Shown piece after piece: positions 8,326 to 18,079 of a stretch of 42,221 bases of DNA. The translations under genes and the position numbers were made by a program. The stretch covers positions 1 to 42,221 of the forward strand of contig SCRA01000066.1 in the NCBI GenBank assembly GCA_004297985.1. The letters are read 5' to 3'. Below the pieces are notes generated by a model, which had not been told where the DNA came from, did no database searches, and saw nothing but the letters and a program-made list of their open reading frames with translations. Within the stretch, counting starts at the first letter, position 1; each line of letters opens with the position of its first letter. This DNA is from a bacterium (GTDB lineage: Bacteria > Vulcanimicrobiota > Vulcanimicrobiia > Vulcanimicrobiales > SCRA01).

Positions 8326-11300
8326 ATGCCCACGCTCGCCCCGGCCCTGCTTCGGGCCCTTCCCAGCTCCAGCCGTTCCCTAGCGGCGCTCGCCGACCGC
8401 CTGCGCAGCCACCGCGCACACTTCGCCCTGGCCGAGACGGTGGCCGCCGCCCGACCCTACCTGATCGGCAGTCTCTACGCCGCGCTGGGCGGGCAGATGC
8501 TGGTGGTCACGCCGACGGCCGACGTCGCGGAGCGCACCTTCTCGGACCTCTCGTATTGGCTGGCCGACCAAGCGGAGAGCCTGGCTCTGGTACGCCCCGC
8601 CGACGAGCAGATCGGCACGCTGGACAACCCCACCGAGCGCGCGGCGCGCATGGCGGCGCTCGGGCGCCTAGCCGCCGGTCTGCCGGCACTGGTGGTGGCA
8701 CCGCTGGCTGCTCTACGCCAGGCGCTGGCGCCCCCCGCCGTGCTGCGCGAGGCGCGCATCGAGATCGCCGAAGGCAAGCCCCTCGACTTCGAGTCCACGC
8801 TGGAGCGCCTCCACCGTTTGGGCTACCGGCGCGTCGACGTGGTCTCCGCCGCCGGAGAGTATGCCGTGCGCGGCGGCATTCTCGATCTCTTCCCACCCGA
8901 CCAGCCGCTGCCGGTGCGCGTGGAGCTGTGGGGCGACGACGTCGAGGAGATCCGTGCCTTCGAGATCGAGTCCCAACGCTCGACCCAGCGCGTGGCGCAG
9001 GTCGTCGCGGGCGCCTGGCTGGAGGCGCTGCGCGACCAGACGCTGCGCGCGCGTGTGGCCGAGCGCGCGGACGGCGAGGACGGCGTCGTCTCCGCCGTGC
9101 GGGCCTTCCTGGCCGCCGGTCACGATATCCCAGCCGCGTGGACGGGGCTGGCCTACGCCCAACCAGCGACGCTGTTGGATTACCTCGACGAACGCGGCGT
9201 GGTGGTGCTGGAGGAGCCGGCAATGCTGGCTTCACTGGAGCGCGCCGTGGACGAAGAGAACGCGCGCGGACGCTTGCGCACCATCGCCGAGGCCGATGCC
9301 GAGGGGCAGCTCTCCGTGGACGAGGCGCTGGTGGGCGAGGCTCTGCTGACGGCGCTGGAAGTGCCGCGCCCCACGCTGGCCGACTGCGCCGCGGCGTTGC
9401 GCGAGCGCGCGCTGCTGAGCATTCCCGGCGGCATCGAGGCGGAGCGCCCCACGTGGCTCCCGCCGGTGCTGGAGCGTCACGCCGTGGGCAGCGCCAACGC
9501 GGAGCACTTCAACCGATCCATCGATCTCTTCTTGAGCGCGGCGCGCGAGTGGCAAGCCGCCGGCGAGACGCTGGCCATCGTCACCACCAGCTCCACGCGC
9601 ATCCGCGAGCTGCTGCGCGATGCCGGCCTGCAGCCGGATCAAACGCCCGTGCACCTCCACCTGCGCTCCGTAGCGGGCGCGGGCGCGGCGTTACGCGCCC
9701 ACCTCTTCGTCGATCAGGGCAGCATCGAGCACGGCTTCGTCCTCCCCGATCAGCGCCTGCGCGTGCTTGGCGATCGCGAGCTCTTCGGCCAGCCCGCGCG
9801 CCGCGCCAAGCTGCGCGCCGTCAAGGAAGGCGTCCCCGTCACGCTGGCCGAGCTCAAGGTGGGCGCCTTCGTGGTGCACGCCGTGCACGGCGTCGGCCAG
9901 TACGTGGGCCTGCGCACGGAGACCGTGCTGGGCGCCAAGAGCGACTACCTGGACCTGCGCTACGCCGGCAACGACCGTCTCTTGGTGCCCGTGCACCAGA
10001 TGCACCAGGTCACGCTCTTCAGCGCTGCGGACGGCGCCTCACCGCGCCTCTCCAAGATGGGCGGCTCCGACTGGGCGCGCACCAAGGCGCGCGTGGGCGA
10101 GGCGATCTCGAAGATCGCCGACGAGCTGGTGGCGCTCTACGCCGAGCGCGAGATGGCGCAGGGGCACGTCTTTCCCCCGGACACGCCGTGGCAGACGGAG
10201 CTCGAAGAGGCCTTCCCCTACGACGAGACGCGCGACCAGCTCAAGGCGATCGCCGACATCAAGGGCGACATGGAGCGCGGGCGCCCCATGGATCGTCTGC
10301 TCTGCGGCGACGTGGGCTACGGTAAGACGGAGGTGGCGATTCGCGCCGCCTTCAAAGCGCTCACCGACCATAAGCAAGTTGCGCTGTTGGCGCCCACCAC
10401 CATTCTCGCCGCGCAGCACGAGCGCACGTTCAAGGAGCGCTTCGCCGGCTTCCCCGTGCGCGTGGAGCAGCTCTCCCGCTTCAAGAACAAGAAGGAGCAG
10501 CAGGCGATCTTGGCCGACCTCGCCGCCGGCAAAGTCGACGTCGTGGTGGGCACGCACCGGCTGCTGCAAAAGGACGTCGTCTTCCGCGACCTGGGCATGA
10601 TCGTCGTCGACGAGGAGCAGCGCTTCGGCGTCAAGCACAAGGAGCGCCTCAAGGAGATGCGCGCCAGCGTGGACGTGCTGACGATGTCGGCCACGCCCAT
10701 CCCGCGCACCCTGCACATGTCGCTGATCGGCGTGCGCGACCTCTCGCTGATCCAGACCCCGCCGAAGAACCGCATGTCCGTCAAGACGGTGGTGGTGCCG
10801 ACGGACGATGCGCTCATCGTGCGCGCCATCCAGTACGAGCTGGACCGCGGCGGCCAAGTCTACTTCGTCCACAATCGTGTGGAGACGATCTACGGCGTGA
10901 AAAACGCTCTGCAGACGCTGCTGCCGAGCGCGCGCATCGCCGTGGCCCACGGGCAGATGGTCGAGGCGGAGATCGAGCCCGTGATGACCGCCTTCGTCGA
11001 CGGTGAGATCGACGTCTTGCTGGCCACCACGATCATCGAGAACGGCCTGGACATCCCCAACGCCAACACGCTGATCGTCAACAACGCCGATCAGTTCGGC
11101 CTCTCGCAGCTCTACCAGCTACGCGGGCGCGTAGGCCGCTCCAACCACCAGGCGTACGCCTATCTGCTCTATCAGCCGCACAAGGCGCTCACCGAAGAGG
11201 CCAAGGCGCGTCTGGAGGCGATCCGCGAGTTCTCGCACCTAGGCTCGGGCCTCCAGCTCGCCATGCGCGACCTGGAGATCCGCGGCGCGGGGAACCTGCT

Positions 11301-11835
11301 GGGGCACGCGCAGTCCGGGCACATCGCGGCCGTGGGCTTCGACACGTACTGCCAACTGCTGGCGGAGGCCGTGGCTGAGCGCCAAGGCAAGGTGCGCGAG
11401 CAGGCTCAAGAGGCCGTGCTGGACCTCAAGCTCACCGCCTACATCCCCGACGACTACATCACGCAGGCCTCGCAGAAGATCGCGGTCTACCAGCAGTTGG
11501 CCGCCGCGCGCAGCGCGCAGGAGGTCGACGAGATCGCCGCCGGCCTGCGCGACCGCTTCGGCCCCATGCCGGAGCCGCTGCTGAACCTGGTGGAGATCAC
11601 CAAGCTGCGCACCATGGCCCTACGCAAGCGCGTCACGCGCCTAGTGGTGGACGATCATCGCCTGGTACTGGGTGTGGGTACGGGCTTCGAGCTCTCCCCG
11701 CGGGCGATCCCCGAACTCCAACGGTTGACCGGCGGGCGCTTCCGCTTCAGCGATCAGCGCCTCACCGTCGACCTCCCCGACGGCAGCCCCGCAACCTGGC
11801 TTCCCCTGCTCGGGTCGCTCCTGGAGACGCTGTAG
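8326..11835 (+). CDS. mfd: Transcription-repair coupling factor Mfd
   Basis: An 1169-residue protein of normal Mfd length. It removes RNA polymerase stalled at lesions and recruits the UvrA/B repair enzymes. The N-terminal UvrB-like module includes YAVRGGILDLFPPD and ELWGDDVEEIR. The RNA-polymerase-interaction domain begins near residue 510 (GAFVVHAVHGVGQYVG). The translocase has Walker A GDVGYGKTEVA (about residue 661), motif II DEEQRFGVKHKERLK (about 760) and TMSATPIPRTLHMS, followed by QLRGRVGRSNHQAYAYLL and a complete C-terminal D7 region. The long upstream frame is a shadow of the crotonase gene; the ATG at 8326 matches the family's N-terminus. It heads a run (foldase, YabN, S4 protein) that resembles the mfd region of Firmicutes. 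Confidence 0.97.
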   Translation: MPTLAPALLRALPSSSRSLAALADRLRSHRAHFALAETVAAARPYLIGSLYAALGGQMLVVTPTADVAERTFSDLSYWLADQAESLALVRPADEQIGTLDNPTERAARMAALGRLAAGLPALVVAPLAALRQALAPPAVLREARIEIAEGKPLDFESTLERLHRLGYRRVDVVSAAGEYAVRGGILDLFPPDQPLPVRVELWGDDVEEIRAFEIESQRSTQRVAQVVAGAWLEALRDQTLRARVAERADGEDGVVSAVRAFLAAGHDIPAAWTGLAYAQPATLLDYLDERGVVVLEEPAMLASLERAVDEENARGRLRTIAEADAEGQLSVDEALVGEALLTALEVPRPTLADCAAALRERALLSIPGGIEAERPTWLPPVLERHAVGSANAEHFNRSIDLFLSAAREWQAAGETLAIVTTSSTRIRELLRDAGLQPDQTPVHLHLRSVAGAGAALRAHLFVDQGSIEHGFVLPDQRLRVLGDRELFGQPARRAKLRAVKEGVPVTLAELKVGAFVVHAVHGVGQYVGLRTETVLGAKSDYLDLRYAGNDRLLVPVHQMHQVTLFSAADGASPRLSKMGGSDWARTKARVGEAISKIADELVALYAEREMAQGHVFPPDTPWQTELEEAFPYDETRDQLKAIADIKGDMERGRPMDRLLCGDVGYGKTEVAIRAAFKALTDHKQVALLAPTTILAAQHERTFKERFAGFPVRVEQLSRFKNKKEQQAILADLAAGKVDVVVGTHRLLQKDVVFRDLGMIVVDEEQRFGVKHKERLKEMRASVDVLTMSATPIPRTLHMSLIGVRDLSLIQTPPKNRMSVKTVVVPTDDALIVRAIQYELDRGGQVYFVHNRVETIYGVKNALQTLLPSARIAVAHGQMVEAEIEPVMTAFVDGEIDVLLATTIIENGLDIPNANTLIVNNADQFGLSQLYQLRGRVGRSNHQAYAYLLYQPHKALTEEAKARLEAIREFSHLGSGLQLAMRDLEIRGAGNLLGHAQSGHIAAVGFDTYCQLLAEAVAERQGKVREQAQEAVLDLKLTAYIPDDYITQASQKIAVYQQLAAARSAQEVDEIAAGLRDRFGPMPEPLLNLVEITKLRTMALRKRVTRLVVDDHRLVLGVGTGFELSPRAIPELQRLTGGRFRFSDQRLTVDLPDGSPATWLPLLGSLLETL

Positions 11836-11869
11836 AGGAACGCCTTCCCCCCGCGCGAACCACCTTGCG

Positions 11870-11889
11870 CTGCCCCTCCCTCGGGGCGG
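11870..11889 (+). terminator. Possible rho-independent terminator after mfd
   Basis: CTGCCCC (11870-11876) can pair with GGGGCGG (11883-11889) around a six-base loop, giving seven pairs including one G-U, followed by a short T-rich run. It lies 35 bases after the mfd stop and 25 bases before the next start. The T run is weak. Confidence 0.45.
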
Positions 11890-11913
11890 TTTCGTTGCTA
11901 TGGAGTATCGTAC

Positions 11914-12873
11914 GTGAGCACGTGGACGAAGCATCGGCTGGCCACTTTGGCAGCCGTCGGCGCACTGAGCCTCTCCCTTGCCGCCTGTTCGGGCGGCGGC
12001 GGGACGCTGGCATCGGTCAACGGCCAAAAGATCTCGAAGACCCAGCTCGATGCCAAGCTCGAAGCGAGCCCCGGCGGTAAGCAGATGCTTGGGCAGCTCA
12101 TCCAGACCGCGTTGCTCGACCAGTACGCAAAGCAGAAGGGCATCGCCGCCTCCGACGGCGAGACTCAGAAGAAGATCGACGACATCAAAGCCCGCTACCC
12201 CTCCGGACAGTTCGACGCACTCCTCAAGCAGCAAGGTCTGACGATGGATGACGTCAAGCAGATCGTCACGCAGCAGGTCCTGCTCGAGAAGGCCGTGGCG
12301 CCGCAGGTGCGCGTGGCCGACTCCGACGTGAAGGCCTTCTTCGACAAGAACCACGCTTCGTTCGATCGCCCGGAGCAGGTGCGTGCGCGCCACATCCTGG
12401 TACCGGACGAGAAGACCGCGCAGATCGTGGAGCAGAAGCTCAAGCAGGGTCAGAAGTTCGAGGACCTCGCCAAAGAGTACTCGACGGATCCCGGCAGCAA
12501 GGACAAGGGCGGTGAGCTGGGATGGTTCGGCAAGGGACAGATGGTGCCGGCCTTCCAGGATGCTGCCTTCAAGCTCCCCATCGGCCAGGTCAGCCAGCCC
12601 GTGAAGTCGCCGTTCGGTTTCCACATCATCCAAGTCGAGGAGCGTCGCACCGCGCAGAAGGCAACGCTAGCCAACACCACGGACCTCATCAAGCAGCAGC
12701 TTACGCAGCAACAGGAGGCGCAGCTCGTGCCGACGTTCCTCAATACGCTGCGCACCGGCGCGAAGATCGAAATCTACGATCAGCGCTTCGCCGATCTGCT
12801 GCCGCCTACGCCGCCTCCGAGCGCGCCGGCCACCTCCGCCCCGGCGCCGGCCACGCAGGCGCCGACGAAGTAA
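11914..12873 (+). CDS. prsA: PrsA/SurA-like peptidyl-prolyl cis-trans isomerase lipoprotein
   Basis: A 319-residue exported foldase. The N-terminal signal ends in a lipobox (SLSLAAC, cysteine at residue 26), so it should be lipid-modified by Lgt and cut by LspA, both encoded in this window. An N-terminal SurA-type chaperone helix region ([16 protein letters not shown] onward) is followed by a single parvulin domain at about residues 148-248. That domain is marked by [33 protein letters not shown] and [11 protein letters not shown]. The tail is rich in proline, alanine and threonine and probably flexible. The start is GTG at 11914; no strong Shine-Dalgarno sequence is visible. It helps fold secreted or surface proteins. 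Confidence 0.9.
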   Translation: MSTWTKHRLATLAAVGALSLSLAACSGGGGTLASVNGQKISKTQLDAKLEASPGGKQMLGQLIQTALLDQYAKQKGIAASDGETQKKIDDIKARYPSGQFDALLKQQGLTMDDVKQIVTQQVLLEKAVAPQVRVADSDVKAFFDKNHASFDRPEQVRARHILVPDEKTAQIVEQKLKQGQKFEDLAKEYSTDPGSKDKGGELGWFGKGQMVPAFQDAAFKLPIGQVSQPVKSPFGFHIIQVEERRTAQKATLANTTDLIKQQLTQQQEAQLVPTFLNTLRTGAKIEIYDQRFADLLPPTPPPSAPATSAPAPATQAPTK

Positions 12874-12882
12874 CCGGCCACG

Positions 12883-14094
12883 CTGCGCATCGTCGGACTG
12901 GGTCCGGGCGATCCGGACCTGCTGACGCGGGGAAGTCTGGAGGCGCTCGCGCGCGCCCCGCGGGCGAGTGCGCTCCAAGCGCCCCCGGAGCTGGCGAAGT
13001 TTCTGCTATCGCAGGGGGTCGTGCTCGAGCAAGGTCTCGTGCGCGACCCAGCGCTCTTCATCCGCGGCAGTGAGCCGGAGATCGAGCATTTCGTCGCGGC
13101 CCTGCAAGCCTTGGGAGAGAGCGGCCACGCGCTAGGCGTGCTGGGTAACCCGCTCTCCGATGTACCGGGCCTTCCGGCGTTGCTGCGCGCGCTGGAGAAC
13201 GCGAAGATCGCCGCCGAGCTCGTGCCGGGAATGCCGCGCGCCACGCTCTCGGCGGCCGTCTCGATGCCGCTGGTTCCGCTGCCGCCGGCCAGCGCCCACT
13301 ATACCTGGGAGCAGTTGGTTGAAGTCATGGCCCGGCTGCGCCGCACCTGCCCGTGGGACCGCGAGCAGACGCATCGCACGCTGCTGCCCTATCTCATCGA
13401 GGAGACCTACGAAGTGGTCGACGCCGTGGAGGCGGACGACGACCACTCGCTGGTGGAGGAGCTGGGCGACCTGCTCCTGCAGATCGTCTTCCACGCGCAA
13501 CTGGCTACCGAGCGCGGCAAGTTCTCCGTAGCCGATGTCATCGACTCGCTCTCCAACAAGATGGTGCGCCGCCATCCGCACGTCTTCGGCGGCACCTCGG
13601 TGAGCGGTCTCGACGAGCTGTGGCAGAACTGGGAGCGGCTCAAGTCGAAAGAGCGCGCAGGCCGGCTGCGCAAGAGCCGCCTGGACGGCATTCCCAAGGG
13701 GCTGGGAGCACTGCTGCGCGCTCAGCGCATGCAGGAGAAGGCTTCGCGCGTAGGCTTCGACTGGCCCGAGATCGGCGGCGTGCTCGAGAAGCTCGACGAG
13801 GAGCTCGACGAGCTGGCATCGGCGATGCGCGCCGCCGCTGCGCACCACAACGGCGCGCACGAAGAGGACCACGTGCGCGAGGAGCTTGGCGACGTGCTCT
13901 TCACCGCGGTGAACATCTGCCGCACGCTGAAGATCGACGCCGAGGGTGCGCTGCGCGAAGCCAGCGACAAGTTCTACGGCCGCTTCGCCTTCGTGGAGGC
14001 GCACGCCACCGCGTCTGGACGCGAGCTCTCCGACTTGACTCTGGACGAGATGGAGGAGCTCTGGCAACTGGCCAAGACCGAGGAGGTCAAATGA
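12883..14094 (+). CDS. mazG: YabN-type fusion: shortened tetrapyrrole-methylase-like domain plus MazG pyrophosphohydrolase
   Basis: The C-terminal 260 residues hold two MazG repeats ([20 protein letters not shown] with EExxE and [14 protein letters not shown]; the second with [15 protein letters not shown]), which hydrolyse non-canonical nucleoside triphosphates. The frame continues upstream with [16 protein letters not shown], the N-terminus of the methylase-like domain of YabN, and later GVLGNPLSD. Only about 135 residues separate that start from MazG, against roughly 220 in B. subtilis YabN, so the first domain is shortened. After the foldase stop at 12871 this frame has no ATG, GTG or TTG before the GTG at 13021. 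I give a CTG at 12883 as the start that preserves the domain; the conservative start is 13021. Confidence 0.85.
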   Translation: MRIVGLGPGDPDLLTRGSLEALARAPRASALQAPPELAKFLLSQGVVLEQGLVRDPALFIRGSEPEIEHFVAALQALGESGHALGVLGNPLSDVPGLPALLRALENAKIAAELVPGMPRATLSAAVSMPLVPLPPASAHYTWEQLVEVMARLRRTCPWDREQTHRTLLPYLIEETYEVVDAVEADDDHSLVEELGDLLLQIVFHAQLATERGKFSVADVIDSLSNKMVRRHPHVFGGTSVSGLDELWQNWERLKSKERAGRLRKSRLDGIPKGLGALLRAQRMQEKASRVGFDWPEIGGVLEKLDEELDELASAMRAAAAHHNGAHEEDHVREELGDVLFTAVNICRTLKIDAEGALREASDKFYGRFAFVEAHATASGRELSDLTLDEMEELWQLAKTEEVK

Positions 14095-14183
14095 GCAATT
14101 GCGTCTTGCGCAATTGCGCCCCCGGAGGGGCTTCAAAGAAACAGGGTTCCCGCGAGCGGAACGAAGTGGAGCGAGTGGGATGA
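14091..14183 (+). CDS. Thirty-codon ORF spanning a palindromic element
   Basis: An open frame from an ATG that overlaps the mazG stop (ATGA, 14091-14094) to a TGA that overlaps the next gene's ATG (ATGA, 14180-14183). The peptide reads [20 protein letters not shown] and then a charged ERNEVERVG tail. It lies wholly within the two-hairpin element described separately and is not a known protein family. Ribosomes leaving mazG could pass through it to the ammonia-lyase gene, which would keep the operon coupled. It may be only a by-product of the element's sequence. Confidence 0.4.
   Translation: MSNCVLRNCAPGGASKKQGSRERNEVERVG
14095..14180 (+). repeat. Two-hairpin palindromic element, copy between mazG and the ammonia-lyase gene
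   Basis: Hairpin I has nine-base arms GCAATTGCG (14095-14103) and CGCAATTGC (14109-14117) with a five-base loop. A small GCCCC/GGGGC stem follows (14118-14131). Then comes a linker with GCTTC (14130-14134) and GGGTTCC, and hairpin II TCCCGC (14148-14153) with GTGGGA (14175-14180). The same arrangement occurs inside pgk. Direct copies of ATGAGC flank the insert (14091-14096 and 14180-14185), which could be a target duplication or simply two similar gene starts. Confidence 0.65.
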
Positions 14184-14569
14184 GCGAATACGTTGCGAAG
14201 ATCCGCGTGCGCATGAGCGCCCACGACGCACACTACGGCGGCAATCTGGTCGACGGCGCGCGCCTGCTGGCGCTCTTCGGCGACGTTGCCACCGAGCTGC
14301 AGATCGCACTCGACGGCGACGAAGGGCTCTTCGCGGCCTACGACACCATCGAGTTCCTGGCTCCCGTCTACGCGGGCGACTACATCGAGGCCGAGGGGCG
14401 CATCACGCGCGTCGGCAACACGTCGCGCGCCATGGCCTTCGAGGCGCGCAAGGTGATCGCGGCGCGCTACGAGCTAGCCCCTTCGGCCGCCGACCTGTTA
14501 GCCGAGCCCATCGTGGTGGCGCGCGCAAGCGGCACCTGCGTGACGCCCAAAGCGCTGCGGCGCAAGTAA
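14180..14569 (+). CDS. kal: 3-aminobutyryl-CoA ammonia-lyase-like hotdog-fold protein
   Basis: A 129-residue single hotdog-domain protein. The segments [50 protein letters not shown] and [15 protein letters not shown] closely resemble, from memory, Kal of the lysine-fermentation pathway, which removes ammonia from 3-aminobutyryl-CoA to give crotonyl-CoA. No other lysine-fermentation gene is visible here, so the substrate in this organism is uncertain and another beta-amino-acyl-CoA is possible. The ATG at 14180 overlaps the stop of the 30-codon ORF, and the S4-protein gene follows after one base. A crotonase gene sits 6 kb upstream, but a link is only speculation. Confidence 0.78.
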   Translation: MSEYVAKIRVRMSAHDAHYGGNLVDGARLLALFGDVATELQIALDGDEGLFAAYDTIEFLAPVYAGDYIEAEGRITRVGNTSRAMAFEARKVIAARYELAPSAADLLAEPIVVARASGTCVTPKALRRK

Positions 14570-14570
14570 C

Positions 14571-14846
14571 ATGCGTTTGGACAAATTCATGAAAGTGGCG
14601 CGTCTCTCCAAGCGCCGCACGGTGGCCAAGGAGGCGCTCGATGCGGGACGCGTGCTGCGGGCCGGCTACGCCGTGAAGGCCGGCTACCAGGTAAAGACGG
14701 GCGACGAGCTGGAGATCCACTACGCGCGGCGCGTGGTGACGGTGCGCGTGCTGGTCATCCCCGCGCGCCCGGGAGTTCGCGTCGACCCCACCACGCTCTA
14801 CGAAGTACTGACCGAGCGCAACGAGGACGACCTCCCGCCGCTGTGA
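14571..14846 (+). CDS. rqcP: RqcP/YabO-like S4-domain RNA-binding protein
   Basis: A 91-residue protein that is almost entirely one S4 domain: MRLDKFMKVARLSKRRTVAK, then EALDAGRVLRAGYAVKAGYQVKTGDELEI. In B. subtilis the orthologue (YabO, now RqcP) binds the 50S subunit and helps RqcH add alanine tails to stalled nascent chains. There it lies just downstream of yabN in the mfd region, as here, with only the ammonia-lyase gene intervening. Its TGA overlaps the next gene's GTG (GTGA at 14843). Confidence 0.85.
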   Translation: MRLDKFMKVARLSKRRTVAKEALDAGRVLRAGYAVKAGYQVKTGDELEIHYARRVVTVRVLVIPARPGVRVDPTTLYEVLTERNEDDLPPL

Positions 14847-15724
14847 ATCGCAGCACGCTCTCCGCCGACGTCAAGGATGCGCTGGCGCGCGAGCAGCCCG
14901 CGAGCGCGTGCTGCCGCCAGACGCTATTGCGCGCGCTGGCGTTCTACGGGGCGAAGGACGGCCGCTTTCGCACCCAGCGCTCCGCCGTGGCGCGCCTCTT
15001 CCACGCCCTGCAGCCCCGGGAGCGCGCGACGCCGATCCGCACCGTCGCCGGAACGAAACTCTACCGCGCCACGCTCTACGTCGCCGATCTCTCGCCGGAG
15101 CTGGCCGAGGCACCCGCCGCGCCCCCCAAGCGCCGCTGCTGTCGCCGCGTCGAGCTGCGCGGCGCCTTCCTCGCCTGCGGCTCGCTCTCGCTCCCCGGCA
15201 AGGGCTATCACCTGGAGCTCACGCCCCCGTCGCAGGAGGCGGCCGCGCGCATCGAGACCCTGCTCGCAGCCGAGGGTCTGGCCCCCAAACGCGCGCAGCG
15301 CCGCGGCGGCGCCCTGCTGTACTTCAAAGATGCCGAGGGCGTCGTGGCTATGCTCGGCGCGATCGGCGCCCACGGCGCCGTCCTGCGCATCGAGGACGTG
15401 CGCGCCGTCAAGGAGACCAAGAACCGCATCCACCGTCTGGTCAACGTGGAGGCCGCCAACGTCGCACGAGCCGTCGCCGCTGCCACGCGCCAGCGGCGAG
15501 CCATCGAGCTCCTGAGCGACGCCTACGGTCTGCACCATCTCACGCCTGCGCTGCGCGAGGCCGCCGAGCTGCGCCTGCGCCACCCGGAATTGACCTTGGG
15601 GGAGCTCGCGGAGCTGTGCCGCCCGCAGGTCAGCCGCGCCACGCTCAACGGGCGCCTCCAGGCCCTCCTGCGCCTAGCGCACCGTCTCCAACCGGAGCAG
15701 GCGTCTCCGGAGGGTATGGGGTAG
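14843..15724 (+). CDS. whiA: DNA-binding protein WhiA
   Basis: A 293-residue WhiA homologue. It has an N-terminal region, then a degenerate LAGLIDADG homing-endonuclease-like domain (RRVELRGAFLACGSLSLPGKGYHLEL), then the WhiA helix-turn-helix domain (KETKNRIHRLVNVEAANVAR to the C-terminus, with LTLGELAELCRP and SRATLNGRLQALLRLA). In Streptomyces it controls sporulation-linked division, and in B. subtilis it affects division and chromosome segregation. The GTG start overlaps the S4-protein stop. The gap gene follows after 56 bases, giving the whiA-gap-pgk-tpi order known from Actinobacteria. Confidence 0.9.
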   Translation: MNRSTLSADVKDALAREQPASACCRQTLLRALAFYGAKDGRFRTQRSAVARLFHALQPRERATPIRTVAGTKLYRATLYVADLSPELAEAPAAPPKRRCCRRVELRGAFLACGSLSLPGKGYHLELTPPSQEAAARIETLLAAEGLAPKRAQRRGGALLYFKDAEGVVAMLGAIGAHGAVLRIEDVRAVKETKNRIHRLVNVEAANVARAVAAATRQRRAIELLSDAYGLHHLTPALREAAELRLRHPELTLGELAELCRPQVSRATLNGRLQALLRLAHRLQPEQASPEGMG

Positions 15725-15780
15725 TACCGCCTGTTTTGGCCCACCAGCCTACCGGTTGCTCGGCCTGCAATCTCGAGAGG

Positions 15781-16809
<1,029 letters not shown>

Positions 16810-16822
16810 AGCGCAACGCACG

Positions 16823-18079
16823 ATGGCCAGCTTCCTGACGCTGCGCGACGCCCCGCTGCGCGGCAAACGCGTGCTGCTGCGCGAGGATCTCAACGTGCCC
16901 CTGGAGGAGGGCGCCGTGCGTGACGACACGCGCATCCGCGCGGCGCTCCCCACGCTGCGCTACCTGCGCGAGCAGGGCGCGCGCACGATCGTCGTCTCAC
17001 ATCTGGGGCGCCCAGGCGGCCGGCGCATGGCGGAGCTCTCGCTGAAGCCGGTAGCCGAGGCGCTCTCCAAGGAACTGGCCGCACCCGTCGCCTTCTGCGA
17101 CGAGGCGATCGGAGCCAAGGCCGACGCCGCCGTGGCGGCACTGCGCGACGGCGAGACGCTGCTGCTGGAGAACCTGCGCTTCTACCCCGGCGAAGAGGCC
17201 GACGACCCCGCGTTCGTGGCCGCGCTCGCTAAGCACGGTGACCTTTACGTCAACGACGCCTTCGGCACGGCGCACCGCGCCCACGCCTCGACGGCCGGCG
17301 TGGCGGAGCGCCTGCCCGCGGTTGCCGGCTTCTTGATGGAGGCGGAGCTCCAGGCGCTCTCCCCGCTGTTGGAGAGCCCCGCCAAACCCTTCGTCTGCAT
17401 CCTGGGCGGGGCGAAGGTAGCCGACAAGATCGGCGTCTTCACCAATCTCATGAAACGCTGTGACGTCTTCGTGGTAGGCGGCGGTATGGCCAACACGTTC
17501 CTGGCGGCGCAGAACGTGCCGATCGGCAACTCGCTGCGCGACAAGGATCTGGCGCCCGCCACGCAGATCCTGGTGCAGGCGCGCGCCGCAGGCGTGACCA
17601 TCGAGCTCCCCGTCGACGCGGTGGTGGCCACCTCGCTCGATGCAAGCGCCGCCGACACGCGGATTGTAGAACTCCCGATTCGTGCTCCACACGAATCGGG
17701 AGAAGCTTCGGAACAACTGGGGTCCCCATCGAGTTTACGAGATGGGGAGATGCTGTTGGATATCGGGCCGAAGACGCGCGAGAAGTACGCGAAGGTCATC
17801 GAGGGTGCGAAGACGATCGTCTTCAACGGACCGATGGGCGTCTACGAGAAGACTCCTTTCCAAGGCGGCACGGCTGCGGTAGGCGCAGCGATCGCGCGCG
17901 CCACGCGGGGCGGAGCCAAGAGCGTGGTAGGCGGCGGCGACGCCGCGGCCGCCGCGCATGCGCTGGGCTTCGCGGATGCCGTGACCCACATCAGCACGGG
18001 GGGCGGCGCAACGCTGGAGTTCCTGGAAGGGCGCGAGCTACCCGGAGTCAAGGCGCTCGAGAAGGCGGCCGTGCGATGA
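16823..18079 (+). CDS. pgk: Phosphoglycerate kinase with an inserted segment
   Basis: Transfers phosphate from 1,3-bisphosphoglycerate to ADP. The 418 residues contain the expected segments: REDLNVPLE, SHLGRPGG, ENLRFYPGEE, NDAFGTAHRAHAS, LGGAKVADKI, LDIGPKT, NGPMGVYE, GGGDAAAA and STGGGATLEFLEG. Residues about 284-309, just before LDIGPKT, are longer than in other PGKs I know by roughly 18 residues. That stretch coincides with a two-hairpin DNA element (17672-17748). The catalytic residues are untouched, so the enzyme is probably active with a surface loop added. It ends in an ATGA overlap with tpiA. Confidence 0.96.
   Translation: MASFLTLRDAPLRGKRVLLREDLNVPLEEGAVRDDTRIRAALPTLRYLREQGARTIVVSHLGRPGGRRMAELSLKPVAEALSKELAAPVAFCDEAIGAKADAAVAALRDGETLLLENLRFYPGEEADDPAFVAALAKHGDLYVNDAFGTAHRAHASTAGVAERLPAVAGFLMEAELQALSPLLESPAKPFVCILGGAKVADKIGVFTNLMKRCDVFVVGGGMANTFLAAQNVPIGNSLRDKDLAPATQILVQARAAGVTIELPVDAVVATSLDASAADTRIVELPIRAPHESGEASEQLGSPSSLRDGEMLLDIGPKTREKYAKVIEGAKTIVFNGPMGVYEKTPFQGGTAAVGAAIARATRGGAKSVVGGGDAAAAAHALGFADAVTHISTGGGATLEFLEGRELPGVKALEKAAVR
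17672..17748 (+). repeat. Two-hairpin palindromic element inserted in frame in pgk
   Basis: Hairpin I has perfect 13-base arms (17672-17684 and 17690-17702, CTCCCGATTCGTG and its complement) with a five-base loop. A linker with GCTTC (17705-17709) and GGGGTCC follows, then hairpin II TCCCCATC (17723-17730) with GATGGGGA (17741-17748). The frame stays open and encodes PIRAPHESGEASEQLGSPSS. Order, orientation and reading phase match the element at 14095-14180. Confidence 0.75.
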
